This document shows, one piece after another, positions 27,189-35,991 of a stretch of 64,000 bases of DNA. Source of the stretch: Phyllobacterium phragmitis. GTDB taxonomy: Bacteria > Pseudomonadota > Alphaproteobacteria > Rhizobiales > Rhizobiaceae. The stretch spans positions 327,008 through 391,007 of the forward strand of contig NZ_PVBR01000003.1 in the NCBI RefSeq assembly GCF_002980495.1. Reading direction: 5' to 3'. Position numbers and translations under genes: made by a program. The notes beneath the pieces were generated by a model. The model did no database searches, was not told the DNA's origin, and saw nothing but the letters and a program-made list of their open reading frames with translations. Numbering within the stretch: the stretch's first letter is position 1; the number at the start of each line of letters is the position of its first letter.

Positions 27189-28226
27189 TCAGCGTTCAAC
27201 CTCACGGTTCCACCGCTTCGTCCATTCCTCGCGCTGCGGGTTGATACCAGCCCAATCGGGATTGTAGAGCAGATCGACCCGTTCCCCGATGGGTGCCATC
27301 TTGCCCATTTCAGGGGGTATTTTCACCGTCTTGTTGACGGGACCATAGCCATATTCCTCAAGAAGGACGAGTTGCACCTTGGGCTCCAGCATCGCCTTGA
27401 CGAATTCCGAAGCAAGAGGCGAAGCATTGGGCTTTTCGATCGGGCAGGCCGAGGCCAGAAGCGACACAGCGCCCTCCTTGGGATAGACGAAATCGATCGG
27501 AAAGCCGGTATTGGCGAAGGATTGCACGCGGCCCGTGCCCCAGACGGCAAGCGCCGCCTGGCCCGACTGGAAAAGCTCGGTCATCTTGCCCGGTGACGGC
27601 TCGTAGGCGAGCACATTTTGATTGACCTCGTCCTTCATCGCCGTGAAGCCCGGTTCGATATCCTTCTCACCACCGCCATTCATCTTGGCGAACATGAGCA
27701 AGGTATAAAGGCCATAGGTATTGTTGATCGGCGGAATGACGATCCGACCCTTGAATTTCGGGTCCTTGAGATCGTCCCAGGAAGTCGGAGCCGCCCAGCC
27801 CTTATCGGCAAAATACTGCGTGTTGTACATCAGCCCGGTGGCAACGAGGCCGATGGCAACCGCACGATCGTCCTTGAAGCGGGCGGCATCATGAAGATCC
27901 TCCCCCGACAGCCCGTCGATCTTGCCGCAAAAGCCCAGTTCGATTGCCTGATACATCGGGCCGTCGTCAACGATGGCGACGTCGATCTGCTGATTGCCTT
28001 TCTGCGCCTGCAGTTTTGCAAGCGTATCCGTCGAATTGCCGGCGACATATTCGACCTTCACGCCGTGCTTTTTTTCAAATTCAGGAACAACTTCGTCACG
28101 CATCGTCTTTTCAAACGATCCGCCATAACCGGCGACGTACAGGGTTTCCTGTTGGGCGAAAGCTGGGGCAACAGAAGCCATCATAGCCGTCAGACTTGCT
28201 GCGGCGAGTAAATCCGAAAGTCGCAT
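27189..28226 (-). CDS. ABC transporter substrate-binding protein (PotD-like, SBP_bac_8)
   Basis: Periplasmic binding protein of 345 residues with signal peptide MRLSDLLAAASLTAMMASVAPAFA. The family pattern LYVAGYGGSFEKTMRDEVVPEFEKKHGVKVEYVAG follows, then WDDLKDPKFKGRIVIPP near residue 150 and the C-terminal NPDWAGINPQREEWTKRWNREV. Such proteins bind spermidine, putrescine, opines or related small cationic compounds. It is the first gene of the nine-gene operon and faces a divergent OccR-like LysR gene, the likely regulator. AGAGGA precedes the ATG. Confidence 0.9.
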   Translation of the reverse strand: MRLSDLLAAASLTAMMASVAPAFAQQETLYVAGYGGSFEKTMRDEVVPEFEKKHGVKVEYVAGNSTDTLAKLQAQKGNQQIDVAIVDDGPMYQAIELGFCGKIDGLSGEDLHDAARFKDDRAVAIGLVATGLMYNTQYFADKGWAAPTSWDDLKDPKFKGRIVIPPINNTYGLYTLLMFAKMNGGGEKDIEPGFTAMKDEVNQNVLAYEPSPGKMTELFQSGQAALAVWGTGRVQSFANTGFPIDFVYPKEGAVSLLASACPIEKPNASPLASEFVKAMLEPKVQLVLLEEYGYGPVNKTVKIPPEMGKMAPIGERVDLLYNPDWAGINPQREEWTKRWNREVER

Positions 28227-28343
28227 TTATCGTCATCCTCTCATTTGTCGGCAAAGGCGTCGCCATCCCTCTTTTTGTTTTGTGCGACGTCTTCGTGGTG
28301 GTGATGCCTTTAACAATTCCAAGATAGCTCTTGATCGTCAAAT

Positions 28344-28379
28344 TCATAATAGTACCCTCTGCATCACCTAATGTTATGA
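28344..28379. promoter_or_regulatory. inverted repeat, possible LysR binding region
   Basis: TCATAA at 28344-28349 is mirrored by TTATGA at 28374-28379 with 24 bases between. It lies in the divergent region between the operon start (28226) and the LysR start (28390). OccR-type regulators recognise ATAA...TTAT sequences, but with a shorter central gap, so this is only a candidate. Confidence 0.3.
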
Positions 28380-28389
28380 AAGGACTGGG

Positions 28390-29289
28390 ATGGCGCGGGT
28401 CAATCTGAGACAGGTAGAGGCATTTCGCGCTGTCATGTTATCGGGGAGTGTCACTGCCGCGGCTGGAGTGATGGGTGTGACCCAGCCTGCCATCAGCCGG
28501 ATGCTGCGAGACCTGCAAAGTTCTTTGAACATGGCGCTGTTCGAGAAAAAGGGGACGGGTCTTGTCCCCACCGCCGCGGCCAGTGCGCTTTACACCGAAG
28601 TCGAACGCTCGTTTCACGGGCTGGACCGGATCATCGTGGCGGCCGAGGAAATTCGCGCGCGCCGTACGGGCGCTTTGCGCATTGCCGCTCTGCCGGCCCT
28701 GGCCAATGGCTTCCTTCCGCGTTTTGCCGGCGATTTTCTGCTGCAGCGGCCCAATCTCAATTTCTCTCTGTTTGGCGTGATATCGCCGCTCGTTATCGAT
28801 TGGGTTTTGAACCTTCAATGCGATCTCGGTTTCGCGGAGGTGCCGATCGCCCACGCAGGTCTGCCGACAATTCGCATGCCGGCGCTGCCGCGTGTCGCGG
28901 TCTTGCCGGAAGGTCATCGGCTGACCGGCAAGACCAGCGTGCGGCCGCGCGACCTGGAGGGAGAAACATTCATCTCGCTGACCCATGGCAGCGCCGGCAG
29001 ACATCTGATCGACAATGTGTTCGCAAAGCACGGCGTCTCCCGTATCCTGCGTGTGGAGACAGCCTTGTCCGAGATCATGTGCGGGATGGTCGCTTCCGGC
29101 CTGGGCGTGGCGATCTGCGATCCCTTCACCGCGGCTGAATTTTCAACCCGCGGTGTGGTTTCCCGCCCGTTCCTGCCGCATATCGACTTTGAATTCGCCG
29201 CAGTCTTTCCGCCGCAAAGAAGCCCCTCCCCGGTGGCCACGGAATTTGTCCGGGCCCTGGCCGAGCGTATCGGTGAACTGCAATTGTGA
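28390..29289 (+). CDS. LysR family transcriptional regulator, OccR/NocR-like
   Basis: Regulator of 299 residues. The N-terminus VNLRQVEAFRAVMLSGSVTAAAGVMGVTQPAISRMLRDLQ is very close to the opine regulator OccR as I recall it, including the exact spacing of the helix-turn-helix. The effector domain continues with GALRIAALPALANGFLPRFAGDFLLQRPNLNFSLFG, again OccR-like. It is divergent from the uptake/flavoenzyme operon and should activate it in the presence of the imported compound. The call as an opine-type regulator rests on sequence resemblance, not on any known ligand. Confidence 0.9.
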   Translation: MARVNLRQVEAFRAVMLSGSVTAAAGVMGVTQPAISRMLRDLQSSLNMALFEKKGTGLVPTAAASALYTEVERSFHGLDRIIVAAEEIRARRTGALRIAALPALANGFLPRFAGDFLLQRPNLNFSLFGVISPLVIDWVLNLQCDLGFAEVPIAHAGLPTIRMPALPRVAVLPEGHRLTGKTSVRPRDLEGETFISLTHGSAGRHLIDNVFAKHGVSRILRVETALSEIMCGMVASGLGVAICDPFTAAEFSTRGVVSRPFLPHIDFEFAAVFPPQRSPSPVATEFVRALAERIGELQL

Positions 29290-29339
29290 TCAGACGTCCA
29301 GTGGTGCAAAGGCCTGGCGATCAAGACAAAGGAAGTGAC

Positions 29340-30008
29340 TTGGAAACGACGCTTTACCTCCCGATCAAACGCTTTCTCGAAACAGCCGGCTATAGCGTCA
29401 AGGGCGAGATCGGAGGCTGTGATATCGTTGCGCTCAATGACGAAGAACCACCGCTCGTCGTCATTTGCGAACTTAAACTCCGTTTCAATCTTGAGTTGAT
29501 CCTGCAAGCGGTCGACAGGGCAGCCGCCAGCGATGAAGTCTGGCTTGCCGCTCGCGTTTCCGCGAAGGGCAAGGGACGTGAAACCGATCGCCGCTTCCGC
29601 GACCTGTGCCGCCGGCTCGGCTTTGGCATGCTGGCCGTTTCCGACAACGACCATGTCGATATCATGGTCAGTCCGGTCGCTGCGATGCCGCGAAGAAACG
29701 CCCGAAAAAGATCGCGTCTTGTCGCCGAACACAGGCGTCGCAAGGGCGATCCGACTTTGGGTGGTGGATCACGTGCACCCATCATGACGGCCTATCGACA
29801 GCAGGCGCTCGCCTGCGCGAACGCTCTGCAAGATGGTCCGTCACGTCCCCGCGATCTCCGCCCCATCGCGCCCGATGCCGCCAAGATCCTGCTGAGCAAC
29901 GTCTATGGCTGGTTCGAACGTGTCGACCGTGGCGTTTATGCGTTGACCGAAGCAGGGGCCGAGGCGCTCAAACGTTGGCCCTCTCAGCCAGCGAGCGACA
30001 ACAGCTAA
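29340..30008 (+). CDS. DUF2161 protein, putative PD-(D/E)XK-type nuclease
   Basis: Cytosolic protein of 222 residues. The start of the fold METTLYLPIKRFLETAGYSVKGEIGGCDIVAL and the E-x-K motif in VVICELKLRFNLELILQA (about residues 40-57) fit the PD-(D/E)XK phosphodiesterase pattern annotated as DUF2161. The C-terminal half has a winged-helix-like segment (AYRQQALACANALQDGPSRPRDL, then VYGWFERVDRGVYALTEAG). The TTG at 29340 is chosen because AAGGAAG lies five bases upstream and it matches the family start; a GTG overlapping the lysR stop is the alternative. Function in the cell is unknown. Confidence 0.8.
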   Translation: METTLYLPIKRFLETAGYSVKGEIGGCDIVALNDEEPPLVVICELKLRFNLELILQAVDRAAASDEVWLAARVSAKGKGRETDRRFRDLCRRLGFGMLAVSDNDHVDIMVSPVAAMPRRNARKRSRLVAEHRRRKGDPTLGGGSRAPIMTAYRQQALACANALQDGPSRPRDLRPIAPDAAKILLSNVYGWFERVDRGVYALTEAGAEALKRWPSQPASDNS

Positions 30009-30126
30009 GATCAATGTCAATCATGACAACGGAGTAACATCTATTGACGGCAGCGATGACGCCAGCTTACGCTGACCAGCAACAACGATATTCGACAAGA
30101 ATACGAAACCACGGAGGAGACTACCC

Positions 30127-31104
30127 ATGATTTGCAGACGCCTTATGTGCAGTTTAGCGATCGGCGCTGTTGCCGCTGTTTTCATGCCGGCGGCCGCGGC
30201 ACTCGCAGATTATCCTGATCGGCCGATCACGCTGATCGTTCCCTGGGGTGCGGGCGGTGGAACGGACTCCACGGCGCGCATCATCGGCTCGCTCCTCCAA
30301 AAGGAACTGGGGCAACCCGTCAACGTCGTCAACCGCACCGGCGGTTCGGGCGTCGTCGGCCATAGCGCAATCGCTGAAGCGGATCCTGACGGCTACACGC
30401 TCGGCATCGCAACCGTTGAAATCGGCATGATGCACTGGCAGGGACTGACGGAGTTGACCTATGCGGATTACACCCCGCTTACCCTGATGAACGAAGACCC
30501 GGGCGCGGTCCAGGTCAGTGCCGACGCGCCCTGGAAGGATCTTCCGGCGCTTATAGACGACATCAAGGCCAATCCAGGCAAGTACAAGGCCTCAGGAACC
30601 GGCCAGGGCGGCATCTGGCATCTCGCCATTGCCGGCCTTCTCTCCAAGCTCGACGTCGATCCCTCCTCCGTACCCTGGGTTCCAAGCAATGGCGCGGCGC
30701 CCGGCCTGCAGGACCTCGTGGCCGGAGGCGTCTCCATCGTCCCCTGCTCGATTCCCGAAGCGCGCTCGCTGCTCAGCGCCGGTCGCGTCAAATCTCTCGC
30801 CGTCATGTCGGAAGAGCGCAACGCCGCCTTCCCGGATATCCCCACCACCAAGGAGGCAATAGGCGTCAGTTGGACGCTCGGCGCCTGGCGCGGCATTGTC
30901 GCACCCAAGGGTCTGCCGGATGCGGAAAGCGAGATGCTGATCGCCGCGCTCAAAAAGGTCTATGACAGCGAAGAATATAAATCCTTCATGTCGAAGCAGG
31001 GTTTCGGCGTGCGCTGGGCATCGGGCGCGGAGTTCGGCAATTTCATGAAAGCCAGCGACGAGACGCTTGGTGAGGTCATGAAGCAGGTCGGTCTGGCTAA
31101 ATAG
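30127..31104 (+). CDS. tripartite tricarboxylate transporter substrate-binding protein (TctC/Bug)
   Basis: Periplasmic binding protein of 325 residues in the Bug/TctC family. The signal peptide spans about residues 1-27, then the family opening YPDRPITLIVPWGAGGGTDSTARIIGSLLQKELGQPVNVVNRTGGSGVVGHSAIA. The C-terminal WRGIVAPKGLPDAESEMLIAALKKVYDSEEYKSFMSKQGFGVRW is also typical. Members bind carboxylates such as citrate or nicotinate derivatives; this ligand is unknown. It precedes the TctB and TctA genes as in a classical tct operon. Confidence 0.92.
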   Translation: MICRRLMCSLAIGAVAAVFMPAAAALADYPDRPITLIVPWGAGGGTDSTARIIGSLLQKELGQPVNVVNRTGGSGVVGHSAIAEADPDGYTLGIATVEIGMMHWQGLTELTYADYTPLTLMNEDPGAVQVSADAPWKDLPALIDDIKANPGKYKASGTGQGGIWHLAIAGLLSKLDVDPSSVPWVPSNGAAPGLQDLVAGGVSIVPCSIPEARSLLSAGRVKSLAVMSEERNAAFPDIPTTKEAIGVSWTLGAWRGIVAPKGLPDAESEMLIAALKKVYDSEEYKSFMSKQGFGVRWASGAEFGNFMKASDETLGEVMKQVGLAK

Positions 31105-31194
31105 CCATTTCCGCCCCTTCCGGTTTTTGCAGATCGCCGCGTTTCTCAAGACGCGCGGCGATTGCTACGGCCCTTCGAGCGCGGAGCGAGGCAG

Positions 31195-31662
31195 ATGCGT
31201 TTCAATGATGCGGTACTGGGTGCGGTTCTGCTTGCGTTTTCAATCACGGTCGGGCTCTGGGCGCGGATCTTTCCGGCGATCCCGGGACAGGAATATGGCG
31301 CAGCCGTCTTCCCAACAGTGGTCGCCGTTGCGCTTGGGATTTGCGCGCTGCTGTTGATCATGTCGGGTTTGCGCCAGGGCGGCGGAGTGCTCCTGTTCGA
31401 GGGATGGGCCCGCGAGCCGGGCGGATATCTCCGCATCGCATGCACCATCGCTCTGGTCATCTTTTATATCCTGGCCGCCAAGCCGCTCGGTTTCATCCCG
31501 ACGATGACGATCATTCTGCTTTTCACGCTGCGGATGCTCAAAACCGGCTGGCTGCCGGCCATCGCTATCGCGCTCGTCACGGCCGTCGTGCTGCAATGGT
31601 CGTTTGGCAATCTTCTCCAGGTGCCCCTCCCCTGGGGCATATTGTCGGCATGGAGGTTCTGA
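31195..31662 (+). CDS. tripartite tricarboxylate transporter small permease (TctB)
   Basis: Small membrane subunit of 155 residues with four hydrophobic helices. Family marks are the opening RFNDAVLGAVLLAFSITVGLWA and the FPTVVAVALGICALLLI helix. A GAGG motif lies before the ATG at 31195; the longer frame was rejected. It lies four bases before TctA. Confidence 0.88.
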   Translation: MRFNDAVLGAVLLAFSITVGLWARIFPAIPGQEYGAAVFPTVVAVALGICALLLIMSGLRQGGGVLLFEGWAREPGGYLRIACTIALVIFYILAAKPLGFIPTMTIILLFTLRMLKTGWLPAIAIALVTAVVLQWSFGNLLQVPLPWGILSAWRF

Positions 31663-31665
31663 GCG

Positions 31666-33198
31666 ATGAGCGCTATCGAAGCCGCATTCGGGCTTATCCT
31701 TCACTGGAATGTGCTCGTTACAATCATCGCTGCCGCCATATTCGGCCTTTTCGTCGGCGCCATTCCCGGCCTGACGGCGACGATGGCGATTGCCCTGCTC
31801 GTTCCCGTGACTTTCTTCATGGATCCCGTTCCAGCCGTCGGGGCGATGGTGACCTGTTCCGCCATGGCCATATTCGCCGGAGACATCCCCGGCACGCTGC
31901 TGCGCATTCCAGGCACGCCGGCTTCCGCCGCCTATGCCGACGAGGCCTTCCGCATGACGCAGAAGGGTGAGGCGGAGCGCGCGCTCGGCGCAAACCTCCT
32001 GTTTTCGGCCATCGGAGGGCTATTCGGTACGATCGTGCTGATGTTCAGCGCACCGTGGCTCGCCGAGATCGCGCTCAAATTCTCCTCGTTCGAATATTTC
32101 TGGATGGCGCTCCTGGGACTGACATGTGCCGCCTTCATCGGGGCGAGTGCACCCGTGAAGGGTCTCGTCAGCCTGCTGATCGGTCTCTTCGTCGCGACCA
32201 TAGGCCTGAACAATCCCGCCGGTGTCCCCCGTTTTTCCTTCGGCAATACCAATCTCATGGGCGGCATCGATTTCATTTCAGCCATGATCGGCCTCTTCGC
32301 CGTTTCGGAGGTTCTGAGGACCGTGGCCGGCGGTGCGCGCCCAGCCCCAATGGTTCAGGCCTCGATCGGCAATCTGTTCAAGGGATGGGGGCGGCTGTTC
32401 AAGACCTACTGGCGCCAGCAACTGCGTGGAAACATTCTCGGCACTGCAATCGGCGTGCTGCCCGGCGCAGGCGCCGACATCGCCGCCTGGGTTGCCTATG
32501 CGATCAGCCGCCGGTTTTCAAAGACGCCTGAAAAATTCGGAAAGGGCCATCTCGAAGGGATCGTGGAATCGACCTCAGCCAACAATTCGGCGCTTGCCGG
32601 CGCATGGGTTCCAGCGCTGGTTTTCGGCATCCCGGGCGATTCCATCACGGCGGTCGTGATCGGCGTTCTCTACGTCAAGGGTCTCAATCCGGGACCGACG
32701 CTGTTCCTGAACGATCCACAGATGATCTACGCCGTTTTTCTCGTTTTCATCCTTGCCAATTTGATCATGATCCCCTTCGGATGGGGCGCCATCAAGCTGG
32801 CCAAGCAGATTCTCCGCGTGCCGTCCAAGGTGCTGATGCCCGTCATTCTCGCCTTCTGCATCGTCGGTGCGTTCGCCACCAACAACACAGTCTTCAATGT
32901 GTCGGTGATGCTGGTGTTCGGCGTCCTCGGCTTCATCATGGAAGAAAACGACGTGCCCATCGCACCATGCATTCTCGGTATCGTTCTCGGCCCCATGCTG
33001 GAGCAGAATTTCGTGACGTCGATGATCAAGGCGGATGGCAGCTTCCTCGGCTTCTTCGAACGGCCGATCGCCGCTTCGCTCGGCGTCGTGACACTGCTGA
33101 TCTGGGGTTCCTCGTTCTTGTCTTATCTCATTGCTCGCAAGCGCGGCGCCCATGGTTCGGATAGCCGGGCAATAAGCCACGACGCCACAAACCCGTGA
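31666..33198 (+). CDS. tripartite tricarboxylate transporter large permease (TctA)
   Basis: Large membrane subunit of 510 residues with about twelve helices. The TctA signature GLFVGAIPGLTATMAIALLVPVTFFMDPVPAVGAM and GDIPGTLLRIPGTPASAAYADEAF near residues 20-95 and GTAIGVLPGAGADIAAWVAYA near 260 are present. Secondary active uptake with TctB and TctC, normally driven by the proton or sodium gradient. A weak hairpin follows the stop. Confidence 0.93.
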   Translation: MSAIEAAFGLILHWNVLVTIIAAAIFGLFVGAIPGLTATMAIALLVPVTFFMDPVPAVGAMVTCSAMAIFAGDIPGTLLRIPGTPASAAYADEAFRMTQKGEAERALGANLLFSAIGGLFGTIVLMFSAPWLAEIALKFSSFEYFWMALLGLTCAAFIGASAPVKGLVSLLIGLFVATIGLNNPAGVPRFSFGNTNLMGGIDFISAMIGLFAVSEVLRTVAGGARPAPMVQASIGNLFKGWGRLFKTYWRQQLRGNILGTAIGVLPGAGADIAAWVAYAISRRFSKTPEKFGKGHLEGIVESTSANNSALAGAWVPALVFGIPGDSITAVVIGVLYVKGLNPGPTLFLNDPQMIYAVFLVFILANLIMIPFGWGAIKLAKQILRVPSKVLMPVILAFCIVGAFATNNTVFNVSVMLVFGVLGFIMEENDVPIAPCILGIVLGPMLEQNFVTSMIKADGSFLGFFERPIAASLGVVTLLIWGSSFLSYLIARKRGAHGSDSRAISHDATNP

Positions 33199-33222
33199 AG
33201 CGTTGCTTCATGCAATGTTTTT
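33196..33222 (+). terminator. weak hairpin after tctA, possible terminator
   Basis: TGAAGC at 33196-33201 pairs with GCTTCA at 33205-33210 over a three-base loop and a GTTTTTA run follows at 33217-33223. It lies across the tctA stop codon, so its strength is doubtful. Confidence 0.35.
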
Positions 33223-33283
33223 ACGGAACGATTCCGTCGGACGACAGTTGCCTTGGATCGACATCCGATAAAGGAACCAAGCC

Positions 33284-33637
33284 ATGAAAACGATGTCACA
33301 ATTGTTGGCTGCCTCAGTCATCATATTGCTTTCCGGCGGCTTTGCTGCTGCCGAATGCGTTGACACGACAAGGTCGGCGCCGGACGGCACCAAAACGGCA
33401 GATATCGCGAAAGACGGCAGCAAGGCACCGCTCGAGGAGCCGACCGGCGATTCTGCAAACGCGGATCCCGGGCCGGACGCAGTGAAAAAGGATGGGCAAA
33501 CGATGCCGCTTGCCAGCCAGCAGGCAGGTGGAGACAAGGACCTCGCAGTCTCGCAGCAGGATGCCCAAGCCCAGCAGGAAGGCGGCAAAACTGCCGCGGC
33601 TGAAGCGAAATCCGGCAAGGACGCCTGCGTAGAATAG
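33284..33637 (+). CDS. small secreted low-complexity protein
   Basis: Predicted exported protein of 117 residues. A signal peptide (MKTMSQLLAASVIILLSGGFAAA) is followed by ECVDTTRSAPDGTKTADIAKDGSKAPLEE and a long Ala/Asp/Lys/Gln-rich, charged tail ending in DACVE; only two cysteines remain in the mature chain, near its ends. The tail is hydrophilic and probably disordered. AAGGAACC precedes the ATG. Similar short periplasmic proteins occur in Brucellaceae, some labelled as exopolysaccharide-linked; I cannot support a function. Confidence 0.6.
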   Translation: MKTMSQLLAASVIILLSGGFAAAECVDTTRSAPDGTKTADIAKDGSKAPLEEPTGDSANADPGPDAVKKDGQTMPLASQQAGGDKDLAVSQQDAQAQQEGGKTAAAEAKSGKDACVE

Positions 33638-33698
33638 CGTGCCAAACTGCTGGACCGAATAGCCCGCGAGCCATCGTCGCCAGCGCTGATGGCTCCAT

Positions 33699-34913
33699 TT
33701 ATCCCTGGCGCTGCAACCACGCATCGATACCCGCAGCCGCTGCCCTGCCCGTGGCGAGGCAGGCGCTAAGGAGATAACCGCCGGTGGGCGCTTCCCAATC
33801 AAGCATTTCGCCAGCAGCGAAAACGCCCGGAAGCGCCTTCAGCATATAATCCTCGTCAATGCCGCTCCATGAGATGCCGCCCGCCGAAGAGATAGCCTCC
33901 GCGATGGGGCGGGGCTTGAGGATTGAAAGCGGCAAGGCCTTGATGATTTGGGAGAGCTGTTGCGGATCGGCCCTGCCCGCCTCGGGCGCGATCTCCCGCA
34001 ACAGCGCAGCTTTGACGCCTTCGACACCGGCGCCCTTACGAAGCCGGCTGGAAAAGCTTGCCTTGGTCCCTTGCCGAGCGAAATCCCGTGACAGCCGCTC
34101 CATTGACCTGCCAGGCACAAGGTCGAGCGCGAGACCAGCATTGCCCTCTCGTTCAAGACGGTCCCGCAGGTTTGCTGCATGGGCATAAACAAGGCTGCCT
34201 TCGATACCGTTTTGCGTGATCACAAATTCGCCGGGAAGCGTGCCTGCATCCGATGTAGCGGTCACGGATTTTACCGGCGCGCCTGCAAAACGATCCCTGA
34301 AGGTTTCGCTCCAGTCGACGTCGAAGCCGCAATTGGCGGGGTGAAGATCATTAATCTCCACACATTTGTCTTTCAGCCAAGGGACCCACGCCGCATCGGA
34401 TCCAAGCCGCGGCCAGCTCGCGCCGCCTAGCGACAGCAAAATCGCATCGCCACGAACCACTTCCTGCCCCTTCGGGGTTGTGAAAACGCAGCCCTCCTCT
34501 GCAAAGCCTTCCCAGCGGTGACGCGTGAGGATCCTGACACCCTGTGCCTCAAGCCTGCCGAGCCAGGCGCGCAGAAGCGGCGACGCCTTCATCGCCTTTG
34601 GAAAAACACGTCCGGAGGAACCGACGAAGGTCTCGGTGCCGAGACCGCCCGCCCAGGCCCGAATATCGTCCGGCGTGAACGCATCGAGAGCAGTCCGCAA
34701 TCGCTCGAAAGCGGAGCCGAAACGCGTCGCAAAGCGCGCGTAATCCTCCGCGTGGGTGATGTTGAGGCCGGATTTTCCCGCGAGCAGGAATTTGCGACCA
34801 ACTGTGGGCATGCTGTCATAGATCGTCACGCAATGGCCGCGTTGGGATAAAACCTCCGCCGCCATCAGACCAGCCGGCCCGCCGCCGATGATCGCGATTT
34901 CTTTTCTTTTCAT
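33699..34913 (-). CDS. HI0933/BaiN family flavoprotein (NAD(P)/FAD-dependent oxidoreductase)
   Basis: Flavoprotein of 404 residues. FAD motif IIGGGPAGLMAAEVLSQRG is at residues 8-26, followed by VGRKFLLAGKSGLNITH, the signature of the HI0933 family. The C-terminal AISSAGGISWSGIDEDYMLKALPGVFAAGEMLDWEAPTGGYLLSACLATGRAA is diagnostic. Some members reduce bile acid intermediates; most are uncharacterised. The start at 34913 removes 18 unrelated residues. It lies alone between a small secreted protein and an AraC regulator. Confidence 0.88.
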   Translation of the reverse strand: MKRKEIAIIGGGPAGLMAAEVLSQRGHCVTIYDSMPTVGRKFLLAGKSGLNITHAEDYARFATRFGSAFERLRTALDAFTPDDIRAWAGGLGTETFVGSSGRVFPKAMKASPLLRAWLGRLEAQGVRILTRHRWEGFAEEGCVFTTPKGQEVVRGDAILLSLGGASWPRLGSDAAWVPWLKDKCVEINDLHPANCGFDVDWSETFRDRFAGAPVKSVTATSDAGTLPGEFVITQNGIEGSLVYAHAANLRDRLEREGNAGLALDLVPGRSMERLSRDFARQGTKASFSSRLRKGAGVEGVKAALLREIAPEAGRADPQQLSQIIKALPLSILKPRPIAEAISSAGGISWSGIDEDYMLKALPGVFAAGEMLDWEAPTGGYLLSACLATGRAAAAGIDAWLQRQG

Positions 34914-35007
34914 AAAGTGGTCCTGAATCCTTTGGCCGGTTCTGGCGGACGTGAGCTCTGCACGCAAGGCAAAGTACGGATTTTCTGATGCATTGGAGAT
35001 TCGTGCT

Positions 35008-35991
35008 CTACGACGCGGCCGCGCGAACAGCGCCCGGCGATCGTCCTATCACGCGCTTGAATGCCCGGCTGAAGGCTGCCTGCGATCCATAGCCGAGGCG
35101 GTGCGCTACACTTTCGATCGGCATCCTTTCGCGTCCGATCCACTGTGCGGCGAGGCGCATGCGCAACTCCGTCAGATAGCGCACCGGCGTCATGCCCGTC
35201 ACCTCCAGGAAGCGCTCGGCGAAGACCGAGCGCGAGCTTCCCATTTCCGCTGCAAGCTCGGCCACCGTCCAGTCGCGGCCAGGTTCGCGATGCAAGGCCG
35301 CGATGACCCGACCGAGCCGCGGATCGCGCAAGGCCTCGATCCAGCCCGTCGCATCGCCGCAACCGCATTCCACCCAGCCGCGGACGATCGTGGCGGAAAC
35401 GACATCGGCAAGCCGCGCCAGTATCCCGGCATAGCCTGCCCGTTCCATGCGCGCTTCGCGCTCCATGGCTTCGAGCATCGGCAGTATCTCGGGCTGCCGG
35501 CCAAGCAGTGTGCCGACATGCATCACCTCCGGCATGAGCGCCACAAGCGAATGCATGCCGCCCAGATCGAATTCCATGCAGCCGCTGAAGATCAGGGCGT
35601 CTTTCGTCCGGCAGGTTTCTTCCGCGCAGGAAATGATTGCGCCGACCATCTCGCAAAGTGGAATGGCGTCATAGGTGATGATGTCGCGGCTGGGCAGATC
35701 AGGCGCGGAGAGAAGATCATGCATTCCGCCCCGCGGCAAAAGCACTGCATCATGCGTGTCGAGCATCTGGACTGTCCCACCGGCGGTACGCAGCAAGACG
35801 GGGCCACGGGCCACGAAATGGAACTGCGCTCGCCCCTCGACTGCACCGAAGCCAATGCCGAAGGGCGGCGTCATCTGTATCCGCTTATAATGAATCCCGT
35901 TGAGACGCATGCCCAAAAGCAACTCGCTCACGAGGTCGCCCGGAGGCTGCACGCGCAAGGCAGGTCGAGTTTCAGACTTATGATCAAACAT
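35008..35991 (-). CDS. AraC family transcriptional regulator (cupin_6 N-terminal domain)
   Basis: Regulator of 327 residues. The N-terminal part (about 1-200) has the cupin-like ligand domain of the AraC-binding type, with LVSELLLGMRLNGIHYKRIQMTPPFGIGF at its start. The C-terminal AraC domain carries two helix-turn-helix units, WTVAELAAEMGSSRSVFAERFLEVTGMTPVRYLTELRMRLA and IESVAHRLGYGSQAAFSRAFKRVIGRSPGAVR. It is divergent from an MFS exporter gene 78 bases away, whose expression it likely controls. ATG at 35991 is preferred over an upstream start lying near that exporter promoter. Confidence 0.9.
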   Translation of the reverse strand: MFDHKSETRPALRVQPPGDLVSELLLGMRLNGIHYKRIQMTPPFGIGFGAVEGRAQFHFVARGPVLLRTAGGTVQMLDTHDAVLLPRGGMHDLLSAPDLPSRDIITYDAIPLCEMVGAIISCAEETCRTKDALIFSGCMEFDLGGMHSLVALMPEVMHVGTLLGRQPEILPMLEAMEREARMERAGYAGILARLADVVSATIVRGWVECGCGDATGWIEALRDPRLGRVIAALHREPGRDWTVAELAAEMGSSRSVFAERFLEVTGMTPVRYLTELRMRLAAQWIGRERMPIESVAHRLGYGSQAAFSRAFKRVIGRSPGAVRAAAS

